Assembly (NCBI GenBank): GCA_032622095.1
Contig: CP136069.1
Location: 50,886,760 to 50,950,759 of the forward strand
DNA length: 64,000 nucleotides
Reading direction: 5' to 3'
Origin: Siphonodentalium dalli
Lineage: Eukaryota > Mollusca > Scaphopoda > Gadilida > Siphonodentaliidae
Positions within the stretch are counted from its first letter, which is position 1; the number at the start of each line of letters is the position of its first letter. The position numbers were made by a program, and so were the translations under genes. Positions 1 through 10,998 of this stretch are shown here, in pieces. The notes under the pieces were generated by a model that saw nothing but the letters and a program-made list of their open reading frames with translations, made no database searches and was not told where the DNA came from.

Positions 1-1460
1 GTAAGAAAACAGTTAATGTATTATGTAGCACAATAATATGATAAGTATTGTCAATGTGGATAAACAAATGCCTCCCAAGCACTCAACTATGCAGTTCTCT
101 TGTGATTATTCTCTCAGTTTAGATTGTGGTGGCACATCTTCCTCAGAGCACAATATTGACATATCAACAGGCCCAAGATGAACACCATAATAGGGATTTT
201 CTATAACTTTATAATAACATAACTTGTATGATATTAATTCAAACCTCACTTATATATTTGGTCATACACCTCAGGACACACCTCCACTGGCAGGATATCT
301 CACATGCGCCTCAGTCACATTGCACAGGGTGTAAATGTCCCTCAGTCTCAGACGCCCCTCAATTGCATTGAAATATAAAGACCCACACCACACTGAAAAT
401 GGTACCGGTACCACAGGCCACACCTTGACTGAGGTACCACACCTCAGCGCTGATTCAAATTGCCCCCAACTTTGAAGTTCCTTATGCACACTGGCAATGC
501 ATGCTTGTAAGTTTTATACACCCATACAAACCAGTAAATAATTCCATGTGCTGTTGTTAAATAGTGCCCATCCCAGAAGGGTGTTTGATATGGTAGACAT
601 GCAGTCATATTTATACTGTCTGTATCCATGCTAGTAACTACGCATGAACACTATGAATCCTTGATTGACTGGGGAGAGGAACTTCAAATTCTGATATAGA
701 AAGTCTACTACATGTATATTGCTCTCTAACATATAAGACTTCTTCCAATAAGAGATGGGAGTTGAACAAACAAGATTACCACAGGCATGTTTTAAAGAAT
801 GCATATTTATTGGTGAGATTGGGATTCATCTGCAACCACAAATGGACATACATGTATTTTGATAGAAGTTAATTGTTTTTAAAAATTCCATCTAAAATGA
901 TTGCTGCTTAATGTAAACATAGTATATAGTATATATTTAGCGATATAGGTGTGCTTACATGCCAATTACATGCATTAAACAAAATTTATAAAAAAAATAA
1001 ATATATATATATATATATTTTTTAATTTGTGTTTCACTTTAGTAAATGGTATAATAAATAAATCCGAGGCGGGCCGAAAAAATCGGGGCGGGCGCCGATG
1101 ATCATCTAGCAATATATTTATTATGGCCTTAGAGGTAGCAAACTCAGCCCCGGCGGAACGATGGGCAGAGTTTGTTCTCCTTGAAGTCAGTGCATGGATG
1201 AAAATGGCTCCAGCAAAATGTTGCATTATTTATATCATTAAAATCAAGTAATGCACTTATTTGATATGAATCCAAGAAGTCTATATGTTATTTTATCACA
1301 TGATTAGCACTATTTTCCTATGTAATATTCGAGCGTAATAGACACGTGTAATATCGTCACGTGCAATGACGTCACGCTGCTCTTTGGAACAAAGTTCTCT
1401 GTCTGTTAATTATTGTTGTTTTCAATAAAATTTAAGCGATTATATGACCATGTGATAAAA
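1..1460. other. intergenic, no gene recognised
   Basis: AT-rich sequence with only short, non-convincing reading frames. There is a short (AT)n run near 1003-1018 and a GC-rich patch at about 1065-1215 that stands out from the surroundings but has no recognisable ends or coding signal. Confidence 0.5.
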
Positions 1461-1465
1461 AGTAT

Positions 1466-1653
1466 CTCAAACTCATTCTATTTTATACGTAATTTATCAA
1501 CCTCGTCCACTAAATTCTATTTGAGCCTCGGTAAACCTCGGCTCAAATCGAATTTAGTGAACTCGGTTGATAAATTCCGTATAAAATAGAAACTCATGTG
1601 AGATCCTCTATCATAGAGGATCTCACATGAGTTTCTATTTTATACGGAATTTA
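1466..1653. repeat. palindromic MITE with fold-back duplication
   Basis: Two palindromes lie side by side. The first (about 1466-1605) pairs arms that contain CTAAATTC and GAATTTAG around a GAGCCTCGG centre. The second (1571-1653) is a perfect inverted repeat with arms of about 41 bp and a single-base spacer at 1612. A diverged relative of the first lies at 51583-51680, again with CCTCGTCCA and GAGCCTCGC motifs, so it is a dispersed family. No coding potential. Confidence 0.7.
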
Positions 1654-1659
1654 CGGAAT

Positions 1660-3780
1660 TTACGGCTCTATGTATATTTGCATACTATATGCTAACTTTC
1701 TGTCGTTTATTGGTGATCGTCTTGGTTTTTGATGCCTTCACTCTTTCGTTTTTTTTGTCCAGGTTTTTTTTGCGATAGCGGTAGTTTTGGGTATAGTTAA
1801 TTGTCGTCAGTTGAAGTTTGGAATTTGGAATTGTTACTCACAAAATTAAGAAGTCTTCGCATTAGTCTGTCTCGTTGTTCGGCCGTCATATTTGTTCAAA
1901 TTTCATGCCTCACTTCCAAAGATGATGCAATGCCTTATAATGTAAAATCCCCTCCACTCGAATGTCACGCAGTTGGTCAGTCACTGTTTCATTTAAATTG
2001 TCTGTAAACTCAAGTCAATTTTTTTGTTAATTATATTATTAAAGGCACGGGAGGCCTTAGTTGTCGAAAATATTCATATTTGTTCCAATCACCGTAAACA
2101 GAAAAACACTAAAACGCATAGTTTCGTTCATCGTGTAAACAGCATGCTATCATAAAGACCTACTATATTTTACCTAAGCAAGAGCCTGATTGTGTTACAG
2201 AATACAGCACAGTACATGTTACTGGCTAATCACACACAAATGATATAAACGCTCTTTATTAGTTCCATATCAGGAATTCAGCAACAATGAACGCTCTTTA
2301 TGTTTACCATCATAATATAAACAAACACCAGGAAAGTAACTTTTTATGCTTTTGTTTACACAATGGTCAAACATATGACAATAACATACTGTTTATGCGA
2401 TATTTCTTATTTGTATACGGACAAAGTCTGTCTACATTTTCTTTTTGTGTCGGGTTTTGACTGTTGGAAATATTTTCACAGCATATACCCACTGCCAAGG
2501 ACTCCCGCACCTTTAATGCTTTCATAATTGTTATTTGTCCAACATTTCGGAATTGTTGAATTTTGTTTTCTAGCATTGAAAACTTTCGTCTTTAGTCTTT
2601 CCATAAATGTAAGGTATCGTCTGTTGTCACATATATTTGTCAATTATGTCTGTCTGTATTTCGTCATAAATGATTTTGTTTTCTATTGTTACCAAGCCGC
2701 TCTCGCTATTGAATACTTTTCCATCTAATTGACAGTTTGATCACTGTTTTACTTAAATTACGATTGAGATTTTCCTTATGATGCCTGGTACATAGCGTAT
2801 GCGTGTATCAGGAAAGCAAGCAGAAATAGCATTTACCAGAGTGATCTCCGAGACTGAGAAAATATATATAGTCATCTCAGAGACTGACAACAATGACTCA
2901 CTCACATTCACTCAAATGTTTTGTTAGCTATGCATTAAAACGCCGACCTCTGATGTTTCCCCGTGTTTTTATTGCCATCAGTGATAAAATTGACAATCAT
3001 CTTGCAGTAAAAAGAAGGAGACAGAGTAAGCCGTAGTTAATTAACACCTGCATGGTAGCCTCTGCACTGCCGCTAATCTTATGTTCGTTTGTGTTCGTTG
3101 TTTAGTAGTTTTCTATTAAAATAATGCTAATAACTAAAAAAATAAGTCATCAAAGTTGGAAATAACACCACATACACATAGAATGGACCCACGCGCACCC
3201 ACAAACCAAATTTCACCCTTCTACTCCGCTTTTTGGACCTGTGTTCGTTTATGTTCGTTTGTGTTCATTGTTTAGTAGGACCCCAGAGGTGAAAGTAAAT
3301 AAAACAAAATAAAAACATACACTGCAAAATAGACTAACATAATTCAGCATTGATACAGGTATACTAAATCGTCGCAATGATCTGAAATTTCAATGTGACT
3401 GTGTTGCCTTCCAAGGCAGCGTGTTTAATTTGAAAGCAGTGCGTTAAACTTCACCAGATCAAATCAAATCACACTCCTACGGAAAATGCCGAGATATGCC
3501 AATTAATGATGGCGGACTATTTATCCATTGAAAGTAAGAAAATTATACTGCTGAAGTTTAAATAATCTGTACGGTAATTAAATGGTTATTATTATAAACT
3601 GGGCATAAACCTTTTATCACAACAGTGAGTTGATCCGTCATTGCATCACGTCTCATTGAGGTGGGCAGATTGGGCAGAATCTGTACACCTCAACTCGACG
3701 TGATACTATGACACGGATTAACACACTGTTGTTATAAAATGTATTTTATATATTGGCAAATTTGGATTATTTCCAACAAC
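1660..3780. other. intergenic, no gene recognised
   Basis: About 2 kb of AT-rich DNA with small open frames only (longest 68 codons, no motif or splice context that I trust). The phrase AACGCTCTTTAT occurs at about 2250 and 2290. A GTTCGTTTGTGTTCG-like phrase recurs at about 3083 and 3245. I see no clear element ends. Confidence 0.4.
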
Positions 3781-3864
3781 CAGAAAACTGTAGACTGTAG
3801 CCAGTGGTTGACCGGGTGCTAGATAAAATGCACGGTCCACCCTGGACTCATGCTCGAGTCAGGA

Positions 3865-4040
3865 CAGGAGATGTGAAAGTCCACCAAATTAGACTATTAA
3901 ATCGGATAAGGGGTATTATAATGGCTAGTGGCATAATAAGGTCCGAATTTTATTCTGTCGCTGGCATGATATGGCTATTATGCCGCTAGCAGCACAATAA
4001 TATAATTCCCTTATTCTGCCACTAGTGGCAGAATAGCCTG
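3865..4040. repeat. short palindromic repeat cluster, left arm of a possible outer inverted repeat
   Basis: Contains repeated palindromic phrases around GGCATAATAAGG, CCACTAGTGGCAG and GCCGCTAGC. The stretch GTCCACCAAATTAGACT at about 3878 is matched in inverted form by AGTCTACTTTGGTGGAC at about 10438, beyond the nested elements at 4378-10356. An older inverted-repeat element may therefore have received those insertions. The match is short and diverged. Confidence 0.35.
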
Positions 4041-4516
4041 TTTGGTTAATCTGCTGCAAACAACGTTATGCATCTCGCGGGTGTATCTTTTGAACATGGA
4101 AAGACTAACTACTGGTATTGAATACCTTTACTAATGTTAACCCTTCTTTGAATCTTTCATCAGTTTGAAAACATGGCACTTAACATTTTTTATTGTCTTC
4201 CTGTCGCGTTTCCAATATTTGGTATGCATTGTAGCAACGTCGCAAGCAATGATGTAATGGATTAAGTACAATTTTGGTGATGTAATTTTTGCCGCAGAAT
4301 AGCCTAACATGCTATTGTTGAAGTTGATATTCCCCCGTTCATATGCCGATAGCGGCATATTACTAGATTACCCTCTTATTCTAATGGAAACGGGCCCACT
4401 CGCCCCAGTCGACCTGGGCCAGCTCGACCCGAGCCAGCTCGCCCCGGGCCAGCTCGCCCCAAGGTATAATGTCTTATTTAAGTTGTTTTTCTTTGGTGGC
4501 TTTTTGCTTGTTTTCT

Positions 4517-4556
4517 CTCTCTCTCTCTCTCTCTCCTCTTTCTCTCTATCTCTCTA
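4517..4556. repeat. (CT)n microsatellite
   Basis: A run of CT dinucleotides with a few interruptions lies inside the left part of element K, just upstream of the LINE fragment. Confidence 0.9.
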
Positions 4557-4600
4557 AGGGTTTTCAGGAGATAGATTGGATAGTTGGGTAGTAGTGATAA

Positions 4601-4879
4601 TTATTTATTTCGATGGTGACATTTGTTTCCTATGGACTGATACACTTTTTTTAGTGTTTTCTTGTATAATTTACTTTCGTCGTGCAAGATAATTTTATTA
4701 TCTGGCGTAGGTAGTTTTGAATACCGTTTTCGTGCGTTATTATAACATTTACGTGCTTGTTGACAATCGGTATTAAACCAAGGTTTATTTCTATTTGCAT
4801 CTATGTGTTTCACTTTTTGTTCGCCAAATGTATTCATAGCAGCAGACTCGAATAGTGAGCAAATCTTATTACCAATCAT
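4601..4879 (-). pseudogene. LINE fragment, endonuclease-RT linker region
   Basis: A 92-codon open frame on the minus strand contains KPWFNTDCQQARK followed by a basic, Lys/Tyr-rich helix. I recognise the KPWFxxDCxxAR phrase from the segment between the endonuclease and reverse transcriptase of CR1/L2/Jockey-like non-LTR retrotransposons. No endonuclease or RT motif is present here, so only a short piece survives, inside element K and just outside the left end of element J. It is not the same copy as the LINE at 11.9-14.9 kb. Confidence 0.6.
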
Positions 4880-4904
4880 ACTTATTTACTGTATGTGCAT
4901 GCCC

Positions 4905-5285
4905 TTACCGAACATAATCGCTTATTAAGCGTTTTCTTAGCGTTTCCTTAGCGTTTGGGGCAATTTGTTAGCGTTTGAACGTTATGAGAAGACATTTCTT
5001 AGCGTTCGAACGCTAAGAAAACGCTTCTGTTAGCGTTTGAACGTTAAGCATTGATGATCCTTAGCGATTTTTTTAATCCTTAGCGTTTAGAAAGTTAAAC
5101 GCTAAGAAAAACGTTAATATATTTGCGATTTTCTTATTCCTTAGCGTTTAGAAAGTTAAACGCTAAGAAAAACGCTAACATCTCTTCTCTGTTATTATAA
5201 GCATTGATAGATCTGAGCGTTTCTTTGTATTCCTTAGCGATTTTCAGCCTTTCATAAACGCTAGTAAATGGTTCTTAGTGTTTCT
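4905..5285. repeat. left AACGCTAAG repeat array of element J
   Basis: Dense irregular array of TTAGCGTTT, AACGCTAAG and the palindrome TTAGCGTTTGAACG. Two near-identical sub-blocks at about 5080-5180 each carry TTAGCGTTTAGAAAGTTAAA followed by CGCTAAGAAAAACG. It pairs in inverted sense with 9720-10085. Confidence 0.85.
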
Positions 5286-5375
5286 TGCATGACCGTGCAT
5301 TTGAGGCTACCATTATCAATTCAGAAATAAACTAAGTCGAGTTCAGGTAAATTTTATTGAAAAATTTATCAAAAC

Positions 5376-5925
5376 TTCATATCTCCTATATATTTGACTT
5401 GTTTTTGACAATCTACGTACGTACGAGAATGACCAGAATTCTTTACACTAGAAAATGATGTAGAATTCTGAAAATATTTTTTAAATACATTTTTAATAGG
5501 TTCATGTACTGGTAGTTTGCCTTGGAAATAATTTGAATATTCCAGACATGTACATTTAAACTGAACAAGCGATAATATTTGACAAGTCTGGCAGGTATGA
5601 CATATGTACCTGTACATGTACTACTGTCTAATATCTTCCAACAACAAGTACCTGGTAATTTGTTTCTTTTTGTTTTCATATCTCCTATATATGTGACTAA
5701 TATTTTTGACAATCTACGTATGAGAATGGCCAGAATTAGTTAAACTGAACAATGACGTAGAATTCTGAAAATATTTTTTTTACAATACATATATTGAGTA
5801 CATTTTGTTGTCTTGGAAATACTTTGAAAACTCGACACATTTAACTGAACAAGAGATAAATATTTGACATGTCTGGCAGGTTTTACATGTACATTGTACC
5901 ATACATGTACCACTGTATACCCTTT
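5376..5925. repeat. tandem duplication inside element J
   Basis: Two units of roughly 300 bp (5376-5640 and 5676-5925) align throughout. Both contain ATCTCCTATATAT, TTTTTGACAATCTACGTA, GTAGAATTCTGAAAATAT, and later a GACA(A/T)GTCTGGCAGG phrase. The copies differ by substitutions and small indels, indicating an old duplication. Short open frames over it are not convincing genes. Confidence 0.75.
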
Positions 5926-5939
5926 CTTTAAAAAAAATC

Positions 5940-6790
5940 ACTAAATAAGTGTAATATGTTTATGGGATTTTTTTCAAACACTAATATTTAATGTATAGTG
6001 CACAGAATACAGAGAATTTTGTTTCTTTCATGCAAGCCAGTGCAAGCAGAGAATCTCTTGTAATTAAACTAATTAAGTCCATGTTCAACAACTATTTCAA
6101 GGAAAAAGTGGGGGGGGGGAAATCTATTGTTGTAAGAAATATTGGCTCATCTGTGCTTTATACATTATCAAAAGAAGTGATTTTATGAACATTATTAATT
6201 ATTTTATTTTTTTTATATATAAAATAATAATTATATTTAAAGTCAGACAGACCAGTCAATATGAGTTTCTATCACTTGAAAATATTTTTCTTTAATTATT
6301 CTCTCAGAAAATGTGGCTATTTTAGATACATTTAAAATTGTATAATTAATATGAATTGAAACTACCCCAATTCTAAATTAAAGTGAGAGAATATTTGCTT
6401 AACTAATTCAAGTAATGAATTTGTCTCACTGTACTTGCTAGTTCTCGGCATCCCCTAAAATATTCTTAGAACCAGATAATGCCTATACATAAAATTAAAT
6501 CACTGCCTTATGCAATCATTGAGTCTGCATGACAATCCCCTGGGGCAATTTAAATTGTTAAGTTGGGAGAACTGGCCCATAAGCTTGGAATTTGATACTT
6601 CTTAAAATATGTAACAGATGTGTGGCCCAGTGTTGACTCTTTGTTTTGACCATTTTGTCTCTCACTGATGAATGATGTACATGTTTATGCAGCTTTATAC
6701 TCAGATTTTGTTCTAAAAAGCAATGTGAAAAGAGATCATTTTTCTGTGTTTTTGATGGATTAATTTATGAAGTCTCACAGAATCCACAGC
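5940..6790. other. interior of element J, no gene recognised
   Basis: AT-rich, with a 65-codon open frame at 5991-6188 that matches nothing I know and a polyG run inside it. A GTAAGT donor-like site at 6829 follows a short AG-bounded stretch (CCACAGCACCTGGATGG), which could be a small exon of whatever unit contains the cassettes at 7519 and 8701. This is speculative. Confidence 0.3.
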
Positions 6791-6969
6791 ACCTGGATGG
6801 CCGGGAAACCATTATTTGTGTCTCTGGTAAGTACTTTCATAATTCAAATTAATTTATGTTGCTTATGGCCTCATGACACTTCAAAATATGATATTTTATA
6901 TAGAGAGAATGTACTGTACAATTAATATTGGCATGATCATCTTTCATGCAGTCACACACAAAGGCAATA

Positions 6970-7050
6970 TTAAATCTTAGCTACAGGGATCGAACCATTA
7001 CAAGCTAGCTAGGCCCTCCACAATTCAACTACTCTCTCACAGATTTTTGG
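6970..7050 (-). repeat. possible tRNA-derived SINE remnant
   Basis: Read on the minus strand, the stretch contains a B-box-like GGTTCGATCCC preceded at suitable distance by a weak A-box-like TAGTTGAATTGTGG. The rest of the tRNA fold is not evident. It could be an eroded SINE head or chance. Confidence 0.35.
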
Positions 7051-7518
7051 ATTCCCTTTAAACCATGCACAACCCTGTATAAATGGGATTTAATATATCA
7101 ATCTCATAAGGATAAACCAATTTGAATAAAAACAAATGACTCACATATCCAGGGTTTAATCTACATATTAATATATTTTAGGGGTGGAATCAGGGGAGGG
7201 GTCAATTGTATTATAAAGTAGCCCCTGCATTGGGGAATTTAAATGCTGATGCCACCCCTGATATATTGCAATATTTAAATGAAATTAACTTACTATGGGT
7301 GTATATATATATGCATGATGCCCATGCATGCAAATTAACTTTGAAGTGCTTAGAATTAAATTTCTACCTACAATTTTTACTCGACCAACATAATTCAATG
7401 TACGCATGGCTGAAGTATATATTTTTCTTCTATGGTACCAAGATCAAAATGAAATAAAAATATGGCTTGAATAACACCAACATAGCTTTAACTATGACTT
7501 ATTCTATTTCAATTTCAG

Positions 7519-7664
7519 AGATCACAATTTCTTTTTCAAAGAAACAGTCACAGAAGATTTGAGAAGAAACTGCATGACTACAGTAAGGAAATCTACTTGA
7601 AATGTACCAGTGCAAGGAGTCAAAACAATCTCTCTGTCAAAGTAAAGATAGCAATATTAGAAGG
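7519..7664 (+). other. exon-like cassette 1 in element J
   Basis: A fully open 146-nt stretch (48 codons plus two bases) is bounded by TTTCAG and by GG followed by GTAATT. The encoded peptide ends in a Lys-rich segment with IYLKC, ARS, VKVK and LEG. It aligns with the cassette at 8701-8839, sharing a K-C-x-x-x-R-S spacing and a closing E-G at the donor. The pair looks like a duplicated exon. I do not recognise the protein. It may be part of a gene carried by element J, or a decayed captured gene. Confidence 0.35.
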
Positions 7665-8039
7665 GTAATTAAGCTTTATACTTTAAATACAGTACAATTA
7701 ATAGCTTATCAGGTCCCCTCAATATAGAATTTCCATTGTGCTAAACATGTATCTGTCATTTATATGCTTTGTTGAATGGGATTTCTACTTATAATGAATA
7801 TGAACTCCATATTAAATTTTGGGTATTACCAAAAAAATTAACTTAACAGCAGAATTGATGAGTTATAAATTTTCTCAGCAGATAATATTTCATGGTTTGA
7901 CAATACACATAAAACACATATATTCTATAAGTTGGCTGTAGTGCACCTAATAAGAAGAACATATGCCCTATGTTTGACTTTGGAAACAGATATATGCTCA
8001 GCCTGTAACCCGGCCTGTACAGATATTCTGCATTGTATG

Positions 8040-8399
8040 CAGGGGCGTCAGAAGCATCCAAGGACAGGGGGGCAGAGCCAAAAAAAGGGCACTTTTCCGC
8101 AAAAAAGGGCATTTTCTCCGCAAACTCGGGGAAAATAACCATAAATTCATTGTGGCAAAACCCCTATTTTAAAGGTATTTGTCGGTTTTTATGGCCGTTT
8201 TGTGATAAAATTGACAAAAAATTAATATTCCTTGTGAAATTGGTGGTATTTGGACCAAAAAAGTCACATTTTGCTATAAAAACATGAGATTAAACACACA
8301 AAAACATTTTCTGTCTCCAGAAAAAGGGCAAGTCCTGCCCCCGCTCGCCCCCCTTGGTCAAGGGCAGGGGGGTCAGCTGCCCCTCTTCCGGCACCCCTG
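8040..8399. mobile_element. 360-bp hAT-type MITE with perfect 8-bp target duplication
   Basis: The ends are CAGGGGCGTCAGAAG on the left and, read inward from the right, CAGGGGTGCCGGAAG. The flanking 8-mer ATTGTATG is exactly duplicated at 8032-8039 and 8400-8407. CAGGG-type ends with 8-bp duplications are hallmarks of the hAT superfamily. The interior has AAAAGGGC repeats and no transposase, so it is non-autonomous. It sits inside element J and is therefore younger than J. Confidence 0.85.
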
Positions 8400-8700
8400 A
8401 TTGTATGAATGTAGCTTCAGTACCAATTATTGGATTGTAATGTCCTTTGGTACTACTATGACCATATTATACCAGCATGGGCAGAAGGATATCCACATAC
8501 AAACTATTTCATCCATTAATTAACATCCATTCAAACTTTCAGCACTGCACCCTTTCCAAACTGCAAATCAGGAAATATATATGTCATGCTATGCATTACA
8601 GTTGTAATAAATAAGCCAATCATGAAATTGATCAATAATCAGGTGATACATGTACGAAGCCTTTAAATAGCTATCATTATATTAATTCTTCAATTTTCAG

Positions 8701-8839
8701 AATTCATAATTTCGGTCTCCAAAAAATAGATGTGGGACATCATGAAGGAGACTGATGTTAATGCTAAAATATGCTCAAAGTGTATAAATGAAAGAAGTCG
8801 AATGAAGATTTCGTATGATAAGGTCAAGACTAATGAAGG
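8701..8839 (+). other. exon-like cassette 2 in element J
   Basis: A 139-nt stretch lies between a strong acceptor (TTTTCAG at 8694-8700) and a consensus donor GGGTAAGT. From an internal ATG at about 8731 the frame is open to the donor and encodes a small polar peptide with KICSKC (a CxxC pair) and ERSRMK. It is related to cassette 1 at both nucleotide ends and in the peptide. Upstream of that ATG all three frames have stops, so if it is coding it would be a first coding exon or a decayed one. Confidence 0.35.
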
Positions 8840-9715
8840 GTAAGTTATTCTTGTCTCATATGGATGTCATACTGTCCAGCATGTATGATATCATACCTTT
8901 TCATGTGTCATAAGAATGTGCAACATTGTTTGGTACATTGTGTAAGTATATATTAATGCCAAGTTTATGACCGCACAGCTAGACAAATAATTTTGTGTAA
9001 AGTAACTCCATCAGAAGACCTGCAGGTGATTGTGCCTGATCGCAAGGGATGTCCTTGAAAATTAGTTTGTCAAATACAACTGTGGGGGACCATTTTGCAT
9101 AAAACAAAGAAAGCAGAGTAAAGTTGCGTGTTAAATTGAAGGAAATTTCATCAATGATTCTTGGAAATCTTAATTTTTTCTTTTATTGTTTTCAGAAATG
9201 AATCACCAAAGTAAAGAAAAGAACTCGATCAGGATAGAATGTTATATATTAATTACTGTTTAGTTATAGCCTGAATTTCCTCTGGCCTTCACATGTTATT
9301 GTGACTGAGTGAAAGACAGAGTTAAAAAACTTCAAAACCCTGGTATATATGTTTCACTCAATCTTTTATAGCACGTCACTACCAGGTTTTGATGAATTTC
9401 ACACTGTCCTTCACCCAGTAATTATAGCATATGAAGATGAGAGGAAAATCAGGCTAAGATCATTTGATTATATTTGAATAAATTCTATTGATTCTGAAAT
9501 TGGAGTAGCCTACAGTTCATAATTCCACCATGAGGAAGGAATATTTTGGGAGAGTCAACAATCAGTGAATGAGTTAGTGAATCTTTAGAAAAAGAATGTA
9601 AGGTACTGTAACATTTAAAAAAATGCATATTCTAAATATGTGTGAGCAAACGGCGAGGCATTTCTAAGCAGCCTTTTAAGTCATAACCAGAAGACTGTAC
9701 AATTCAGTAACTTGA
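8840..9715. other. interior of element J, no gene recognised
   Basis: AT-rich, with another acceptor-like TTTTCAG at 9189-9195 followed by a short AAATGAATCACC start. No open frame of useful length follows. Confidence 0.3.
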
Positions 9716-9717
9716 GG

Positions 9718-10087
9718 GTTAATATTAGCGTTTAAATGATTATATTTGAACGCTAAGGAAACGCTAAGAAAACACTAAGGAAACGCTAAGGAATAAGGAA
9801 ACGCTAAGGAATTGCAACAGTATATTTGCCAACATACCAACAATATGCAAATGAGGTAAGCATTCAAACGCTAAGCTTAGCGTTCGAACGCTAAGCTCAT
9901 AAATATTTCGCCCTATATACACGCTAACCAAACGCTAAGATAGCGTTTGAACGCTAAGCTTAACATTTGTTTGCCCCATTCATCTTAGCGTTTATTTTAT
10001 GCATTTGAACGCTAAGGAAACGCTAAGAAAACGCTAAGGGTAATCGCTAAGCAAACGCTAAATAATGGCGTTCGGTTTTGGTAAGGG
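9718..10087. repeat. right AACGCTAAG repeat array of element J
   Basis: Mirror of the left array: clusters of GAACGCTAAGGAAACGCTAA and the palindrome TTAGCGTTCGAACGCTAA, ending GTTCGGTTTTGGTAAGGG. Both arrays share the word GGGGCA(A/T) next to the repeats at matching distance from the ends, which supports a single element. Confidence 0.85.
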
Positions 10088-10404
10088 TGGTCACACACTC
10101 CAGAGATTGCTAACAAACGTGCCTAAAGACAGTAATCTAAATGTCAAAATTGATGGACATAACTCTGAAATATATCATACATGTAATCTGAACTTAAGAA
10201 ATTAATATATTAATATATATTAACTTATTTACAACTTTAATACAAATGTAATACCCGGGCCAACTCGCCCCTGAAAGCTGGGCCAGCTCGTCCCAAAAAC
10301 TGCCTGGGTGCCAGTGGGCCCTAGCTGGGGCGAGTGGGCCCGGATCCATTCTAATGGTAGCGGCAGAATAGCCTCATTCTATTTTAATATTTGGACATTC
10401 ACGA

Positions 10405-10998
10405 GCCAATTAGAATAACATAAGGTCTTTCCCGATAAGTCTACTTTGGTGGACTAGAGTAGAGACCAGAGACGGAGCACCCGGATTGGGGTCAGATTCA
10501 GAATTTGATGAAAAATATAAACTTGAAAACTTAGCATCAAATCTGACATGAAATACTTTTTGACCGATGTCATTTTCAGAAAGGAAAGTGTTATATAATG
10601 TAGCAAGAAGGATTGTGTTGAAATTGTTGATTACAATTGAGTTTTTTTCTATAAAAACTTCAATTTTCGACAAGAAGTCAAAAATCCTGTTCTGTTTCTG
10701 CAAGTCCTGACCTCTGACCTCGACGTGCAGATTAGATTTTTGGAATTGGGACCGGAAAATAATTTTAAAACTCATATTATGAAGAAACAATTTGACATAC
10801 AGAACTAACAGCTCGTTATTACTATAACAATGCTATTATTTTCATTAGACAAGAAAAACGAAAGAGAATTGATTTGAAATGAACTGAAGAATAAAACATT
10901 TTGGTTGCAATCGTGGTCCGTAAATAGTGTCCGATATCAACTTTTTATTTTCTTCAATTTGTAAACAAACCTTTCAACTCGAAGATTGTGGACGCAAA
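10405..10998. other. presumed upstream region and 5' UTR of the SMPDL3-like gene
   Basis: About 0.6 kb lies between the nested transposon block and the proposed first coding exon. It lacks any of the repeat families seen elsewhere. A 126-codon frame on the minus strand (10410-10790) is open but has no recognisable motif. I cannot point to a convincing core promoter. Confidence 0.3.

Larger units (their letters stand above)
4902..10087. mobile_element. 5.2-kb element J with AACGCTAAG-array ends
   Basis: The outer ends are inverted: CCCTTACC then GAACATAATCGC on the left, and the complement of GTTCGGTTTTGGTAAGGG on the right. The first about 380 bp and the last about 370 bp are packed with TTAGCGTTTGAACGCTAA palindromes and their halves, in variable spacing. 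They are not simple copies of one another. Such arrays resemble the subterminal binding sites of DNA transposases. The interior (5.29-9.7 kb) holds a tandem duplication at 5376-5920, exon-like cassettes at 7519 and 8701, and a hAT-type insertion at 8040. I found no recognisable transposase and no clear target duplication, so superfamily is unassigned. Confidence 0.6.
4378..10356. mobile_element. large GC-ended transposon K with 8-bp target duplication
   Basis: The 8-mer ATTCTAAT stands at 4378-4385 and again at 10348-10355. Between them, inverted ends begin GGAAACGGGCCCACTCGCCC on the left and GGATCCGGGCCCACTCGCCC on the right (read inward). Each arm carries several copies of a GGGCCAGCTCGCCCC-like motif, GC-rich in an AT-rich setting, which look like subterminal transposase sites. 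An 8-bp duplication fits hAT or P-type transposons, but the termini do not obviously match either and I see no transposase. Element J and a LINE fragment lie inside, so much of its present 6 kb is later insertion. Confidence 0.7.

Noticed and set aside
1056-1226. GC-rich patch as a possible conserved exon or CpG island
   Set aside because: Frames are short, no splice sites flank it and no protein is recognised.
4309-4557. 82-codon frame across the left end of element K
   Set aside because: It translates the GGCCAGCTCGCCCC repeats and the (CT)n tract. Low complexity.
8033-8287. Frame rich in Lys/Gly (KKGHFSAKKG)
   Set aside because: It lies inside the hAT-type MITE and reflects its AAAAGGGC repeats.
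4905-10085. CRISPR-like reading of the AACGCTAAG arrays
   Set aside because: Spacing is irregular, repeats are palindromic and degenerate, and the DNA is eukaryotic. They behave as transposon ends.
4890-10100. Target duplication around element J
   Set aside because: GTGCATG on the left and TGGTCAC on the right do not match. No duplication can be claimed.
10410-10790. 126-codon frame on the minus strand, upstream of the SMPDL3-like gene
   Set aside because: No recognisable motif, no splice context and average composition for AT-rich DNA. Noted only as an open frame in the upstream region.
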